Shown in pieces: positions 59,252 through 64,000 of a stretch of DNA of 64,000 bases. Where the stretch lies: the NCBI GenBank assembly GCA_963669155.1, contig OZ022588.1, positions 14,564,835-14,628,834 of the forward strand, in the 5' to 3' direction. The notes below the pieces were generated by a model that did not search any database, was not told where the DNA came from, and saw nothing but the letters and a program-made list of their open reading frames with translations. The DNA comes from Arbacia lixula. Taxonomy: Eukaryota; Echinodermata; Echinoidea; Arbacioida; Arbaciidae. Within the stretch, counting starts at the first letter, position 1, and each line of letters begins with the position of its first letter. The position numbers were made by a program, and so were the translations under genes.

Positions 59252-59475
59252 AAGGAGTGATTAAATCACAAATCCTCAAAATGTTCGGCCCGAACATTTT
59301 GAGGATCTAATAATTAATCATTAATTACTCCATATGTGGATCATTTAAGGGCAAATAACTTTCAGCAAGGTTCTAAAATAGACAATACATGAATTTAAGA
59401 CCATTGGCAAGAAGATTGTTAACAATTACATTTTGAAGGCTTTTTTGCCTTCCCAGTACAGTATATGCCCTTTAA
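59252..59475. mobile_element. family E foldback element, half copy
   Basis: It keeps the central hairpin ATGTTCGGCCCGAACAT and the whole right arm to TATATGCCCTTTAAT. The left arm is cut to about 30 bp. Confidence 0.88.
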
Positions 59476-59555
59476 TTGCTTGGATTTGTAAATCTAACTT
59501 AGCAAGTTTTTAGGCTAGTCGACTTCATTCATAGGCACTATTTTGGGTGCATTTA

Positions 59556-59850
59556 TGCTCAATTTGCTAAGGCACAATCAGCGTTTTGAAACGCTGATTG
59601 GAAACGCTCATCGAAAACGCCGTTTACGGGGTTACTGTTTATACGCAATTTGCGAAGGCACAATCAGCGTTTTGAAACGCTGATTGGAAACGCTCATCCA
59701 AAGCGCCCTTTACTGGGGTATTGTTACTGGTGAGACGCAATTTAATCGCGTAAACAGCACTTCTGTGTTTGTGATTTAGTCAGAATCGGCGATCGTAAAC
59801 GCACCTTTGTGTGCGTTTTGAAACGACGTTTTGAAACGGCGCTTATATCA
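59556..59850. repeat. tandem repeat built of AACGCTGATT words
   Basis: GGCACAATCAGCGTTTTGAA then ACGCTGATTGGAAACGCTCA occurs at 59571 and again 86 bp later at 59657. A GCGTTTTGAAACGACGTTTT stretch follows. It is probably a small inverted-repeat transposon. The ends are not clear. Confidence 0.7.
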
Positions 59851-60278
59851 AAATGAACGTGATTGTTGAGATATTGATGACACACACAAAAAATCGCAAC
59901 AATAATAATGAATGGAATCAAATTAAACCCCATTAAATGAAAAGGCAAACTTTTCAGTAGTAGGCTACATCAGAAAAGAAAATGGAAAAGGAATTCTAGG
60001 GGAAAATCTTGAAAGAATAAAACTGTTATTGTCCACAGATGAAATGTAAATTCCAAAATGGTGTTTATTTCTCACTGAACTATACATGTTATTTGTATGT
60101 AAACCATGTTGTGTTATATGTCAAAGCAGGGCCCCCTGGTAGAACATTGTTCAACCACTGAAGGGGCTACCCTGGGTAAATAATACCCATAAGTAAATAA
60201 AAATAAATAAGATTGAAAAAAAAACCACACACCCCAACCCCCCAAAACTCTTCAATCCAACTTTGCAAGTTCCCAGTC

Positions 60279-60369
60279 CCCCCCCCCCCCCCCACACACA
60301 CACAGACTATCACTTTCTGTACATATCTCTCGCTCTCTCCATATTTCTATCTGCCAGTCTCTCTTCCTA

Positions 60370-60435
<66 letters not shown>
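60279..60435. repeat. poly-C, AC and CT microsatellites
   Basis: C17 at about 60279-60293, (AC)n, then about 28 CT units at 60378-60434. Confidence 0.95.
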
Positions 60436-60437
<2 letters not shown>

Positions 60438-62700
60438 GGTCTGTCGTCCAATGACACAGCCAACCTCGTGACAATAAATAACACAATAATATTGTTACTC
60501 ACAAACCCACGCATGCACACACGCACGTATACGTACGACACATTTTATACATACACACCTACACAAAGACTCTCTCTCTCTCTACCGTCACTCTCTGACA
60601 AATAATTTTCACAATCCTCGTCAAGTAAAACAAAATTACATTTAGGGAGATACAGTTTTCGTCACACAAGAGAAACATTCATAAGCAGCTTAACAAGCCT
60701 AATCTTCATAAGCCAAATCTAACTTGCTTCAAAAAAAGCAGCGGAGAGCCAAAACCTCCCCCATTTGCCGCCAAAAGATAACTCCCCTTCCCCTGTACTC
60801 GATTATCGGTAACGAGGTATCACGGTTTGCGCGCGTCGCGAAACCGGCGCGGACAGCCGCTAATGATGCAGTGATGTGTCTTGGCGTTTACTCCCTACGT
60901 CAGGTGTGACATAGTAATTCATTTAATTGAGAGATAATGGCGGGTGCTTTTCTATCTCTGTCACCTCATCTCAGGGCCCCGATGTGTGAGGGAGCGTTAA
61001 GATGGCCGCTTTCTCACAGTCTCCCGTTTGTTGGCGGCTCCCTCCTTTCAGCGGTGCGCATTGCGAGAGTATGTAATGTGCAAGCAGTGTAAGTCCGTCT
61101 ATAAAGGAGAAGAAAGATGAAGGAGCCATGGCAGGAGAGAAGAGGTAAAAAAAATATTTCTAAGATAAAGTAGGGGAGATACTGAAAATGGAAGAACAAT
61201 GAGGAAAAGGAAGATGATTATGAATACGAGTAAGGAAACGAAAATGAGGGAGAATAATGACATGCTAATGAGGCGAACACAAGGTGAAGAAGAAGAATAT
61301 GTATAAGAAGAAAAAGAAGGAAGGGAGAGGTGGGAAGGAAGAGAGAGAGAAGGTGCAGAAGAAGAAGGAGTAGGAACAAGAAATGCTGAGGTTCATCTTT
61401 ACCGTACCAAAAAGTTATCTCTGAATTGCCGCCCGGTGGCCATCGTGGCAAACGTGTGAAAGCAATGGACAGTTTTTTCTCAACCATCACAACAGAAAAA
61501 AACAAGTTATGGCTATGGAAACAGACCTCCTCGATGGCTTCTTATAACGTTTCTCCACTTTCCTACTTCATTTCGATTGCCCGCCCTCGTAATTACAGGG
61601 GAGAAAGCACCTTTTTCATCAATTTGGGAGTAAGTGACAGTTTTCTTCTGTCTTTGTCAAAATCGATTCTTGCCGCTACGTGTAAAGAGACAACAGTGGG
61701 AATTTAAAGAGATGGTCGCGTTTTCACAAAATTCCATAATAACAAAATTGTTTCGCAGGCTGAATCGCACGCTGACCATGCCGACGGTTAAGAATCGACC
61801 AAAATATATTTATAAAAGTTTTACTCTGCTAAGCACTGGCAATACCGATGGTAACTCTTTGTTGTTTGGATAAAATTAAATTAGCTTCGAACTCTCAGCA
61901 AAATATGAAAGTTGACAAAGTCCATAGATCATTTTTTATTTTGTCCTGAACAGGTGGATATTATTTAATCCGATTTTTATGAGGTAGCATTATAATCGTT
62001 TCAAAGGAAGTCGTCCGACGACAATCTGCAATAGGTTCTGGGTGAAGTACCAAATTATACACCACTGGAGGCGTGCGTTTTTTCAAATTTTCATCAAAAT
62101 GAGACTTTATTGCGGCAAACGAATGTGAAATTCCTTTTTACTGGACAATTTTACATAGATTAGTGGGAACTTATTTTTCTAATTTAGTAACCCTTTAATT
62201 GCACATTGCTTACATGCATAGCATAGAACCCGAACACTTCCGTTGTTTGTCCTCGAGAAATAATAAGGGCTGAAATATATCCTTTAATGGCTGTGAAGAC
62301 TTTATTGTTTACGGCTTTTGACCATCTGCTTGACTTTCTCCTTTATAGAGAGCAAATAACGGGAGCGATGACAAACATGACGTAACCCGAATTATAATTC
62401 AACATAGGCGATGCAAGGAGATGGCATATGTTCATAATTCATACCTTCAACTGCACAGGTGTTAAAGAAGTCAAGAGGCCAAGAATAGAGAAACATCTTT
62501 CTCCAGCGTCTTCCATTGTCTAGCGGGAGTTTCGACTGAAAAGACTACCCACAGTTACGATTTAAACTAACACTACGTAGCAATATATCTTCTCATGCCT
62601 TTCCTTTTTTTTCAGCCGTTTCGTTTCGTCCTGACTCTTACTCTCTCCTCATGTTTTCTTCTAATGTTACTCTCGTTTAATTTTTAATGATATCCCTTCT
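60436..62700. other. intergenic, no gene seen
   Basis: It contains a short CpG-rich patch (GCGCGCGTCGCGAAACCGGC at about 60828) and a purine-rich stretch at about 61105-61385. I could not recognise any exon. Confidence 0.45.
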
Positions 62701-62759
62701 ATCAACTATCTTTGCTTAACAGTGTCTCGCTATATTATGTCCTTCCTGATCAGCACGCA

Positions 62760-62905
62760 TTTTTACCTTCTCGTTCTCTGTTCTCTCTGTCTTTCTTCTG
62801 TCCTTCCCTGTCTTTCTTCTCTCTTTGTCTTGACTCTCCTTCCCCTCTCCTTCCCCTCCTTTCAAGCGTCCCAATATCATCACCCCCTTCCGTCTCTCTT
62901 TCTCT

Positions 62906-62969
<64 letters not shown>

Positions 62970-62975
62970 CACTCT

Positions 62976-63036
<61 letters not shown>

Positions 63037-63170
63037 TCCCTCTCGTAACATACATACTAATAATCTCTACGTCTCTCTCTTTCTTTCCATTCCGCCTCTC
63101 TCCTTCTACCCCCCCCCCCCTCTCTCTATCTTCACACCCCTCTCCCTTGTCGCATGCACATCACCCACTC
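62760..63170. repeat. CT-rich tract with pure CT runs
   Basis: Pyrimidine-rich throughout, with two long CT runs at about 62915-62970 and 62985-63032. The long SLSLSL open frame is an artefact. Confidence 0.96.
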
Positions 63171-63894
63171 CCACACCACATCCCGTCCCAGCATCATCTT
63201 CTGTTTCCTCACGCTCTGCTCAATCCAAGCTGGAAGGCAGTGACAGGCGACACACGTTATAGCTCGCTTCGATGTGACGCGGAATTAAAGCTGTCATTTT
63301 GCGCGGGAAAACACGCTTTCTGAAGAGCTCCAAAATTCCTTCGGACATTCAAATGGATCAGGCCACTTAAGAGATCACAACGCTTCCCATCACTCGTTTG
63401 TGATGTCATGGGAAGGAATGCCACGATCTCATTCTACCTGGCTCCTTTAGATTCCCGACTAATTTCTGTCGATTCTTACCGTCTCCCAGATACAATTCTG
63501 TACGTTATAAAGACTTTATGCACTGTCGCATTCTTGCACCAGAAATACACAGTTTGCTCTGACACGGAAAAAACAAGGATGTTTAAATTACGTGGAGTAC
63601 CATCAGGCGTTTTATTAATGCAGCTTTATTGTTATCTCCTTCTCGTCGCAAAATAATGCTTTACAACGATTTTCTCTTTGATCCCATATGTTTAAAACCG
63701 CCGATTCTCTGGATAATATTGTTGTCTGGGTTTGAATAATAATTTGGGGAAGAATACTCACGTCAGATGCTTGCGCAGTTGTAACATGTAATACTTACAA
63801 TGCATCTCTAAAGATGTAATCGAAGAATATTGTTACAATAAAGTGAAAAGTCTCTATAAGTGATATCAAGTTGAAGTACGGAAGTCTCGATTTC

Positions 63895-63954
63895 GCACTG
63901 TTCCGCATGATATTCCATTTAAAAGTTTTAATGGAATATCATGCGGAACAGTGC
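63895..63954. repeat. perfect 25-bp inverted repeat with 10-nt loop
   Basis: GCACTGTTCCGCATGATATT-CCATT (63895-63919) pairs exactly with 63930-63954. The loop is TAAAAGTTTT. It is isolated near the right edge and belongs to no family described above. Confidence 0.95.
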
Positions 63955-64000
63955 TGGTAACGTTACATGAAGATGAAAAATGTGTGCAGCCGCGCCCAAA

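Noticed and set aside
62712-63323. 203-codon frame rich in SLSLSL
   Set aside because: CT repeat artefact. The non-repetitive ends show no recognisable motif.

Overview
This is a eukaryotic, intron-rich and repeat-rich genomic window. The style suggests a marine invertebrate deuterostome, with an echinoderm most likely: short exons separated by introns of 0.4 to 22 kb, many small inverted-repeat transposons, frequent TACATGTA words, and dinucleotide and homopolymer tracts. The species cannot be fixed from the sequence alone.

The window holds one gene I can recognise with confidence. It is a Vav-family guanine nucleotide exchange factor on the minus strand. Its start codon is at 47907-47909, and 13 phase-compatible exons run leftwards to 4082. 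Together they encode about 443 residues: a calponin-homology (CH) domain (exons 1-3), an acidic autoinhibitory segment with three tyrosines (exons 4-5), the DH catalytic domain (exons 6-11) and the first part of the PH domain (exons 12-13). The rest of the PH domain and the expected C1, SH3, SH2 and SH3 domains must lie beyond the left edge. Intron 1 is about 22.4 kb and fills the middle of the window.

The introns hold several families of small non-autonomous DNA transposons. A: about 255 bp with ATTCTGCCCT ends, four copies. B: about 160 bp with GGGCCCTGTTGCATAAAAC ends, at least five copies. C: about 200-245 bp hairpins, seven copies. D: TTAAAGA..GTCCGTCCC ends, four copies. E: a 375-bp foldback. 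F: about 180-500 bp with AAACCTGTCTATAGTGGCC ends, three copies. There are several single-copy elements as well. Minisatellites (57-bp and 49-bp units) and long microsatellites are also present. Exon 8 is notable: a roughly 450-nt GA/CT tract touches its acceptor, and a 518-bp transposon starts 18 nt past its donor.

The right part of the window (47.9-64 kb, upstream of vav) has no gene I can support. It contains a 390-nt TTC/GAA tract close to the vav start, a transposon nested inside another, two decayed LINE reverse-transcriptase C-terminal fragments with ATT-rich tails, a decayed Tc1-like transposase, a GC-rich inverted-repeat element, and long CT tracts. TACATGTA words, frequent to the left of 46.1 kb, are missing here by my reading.
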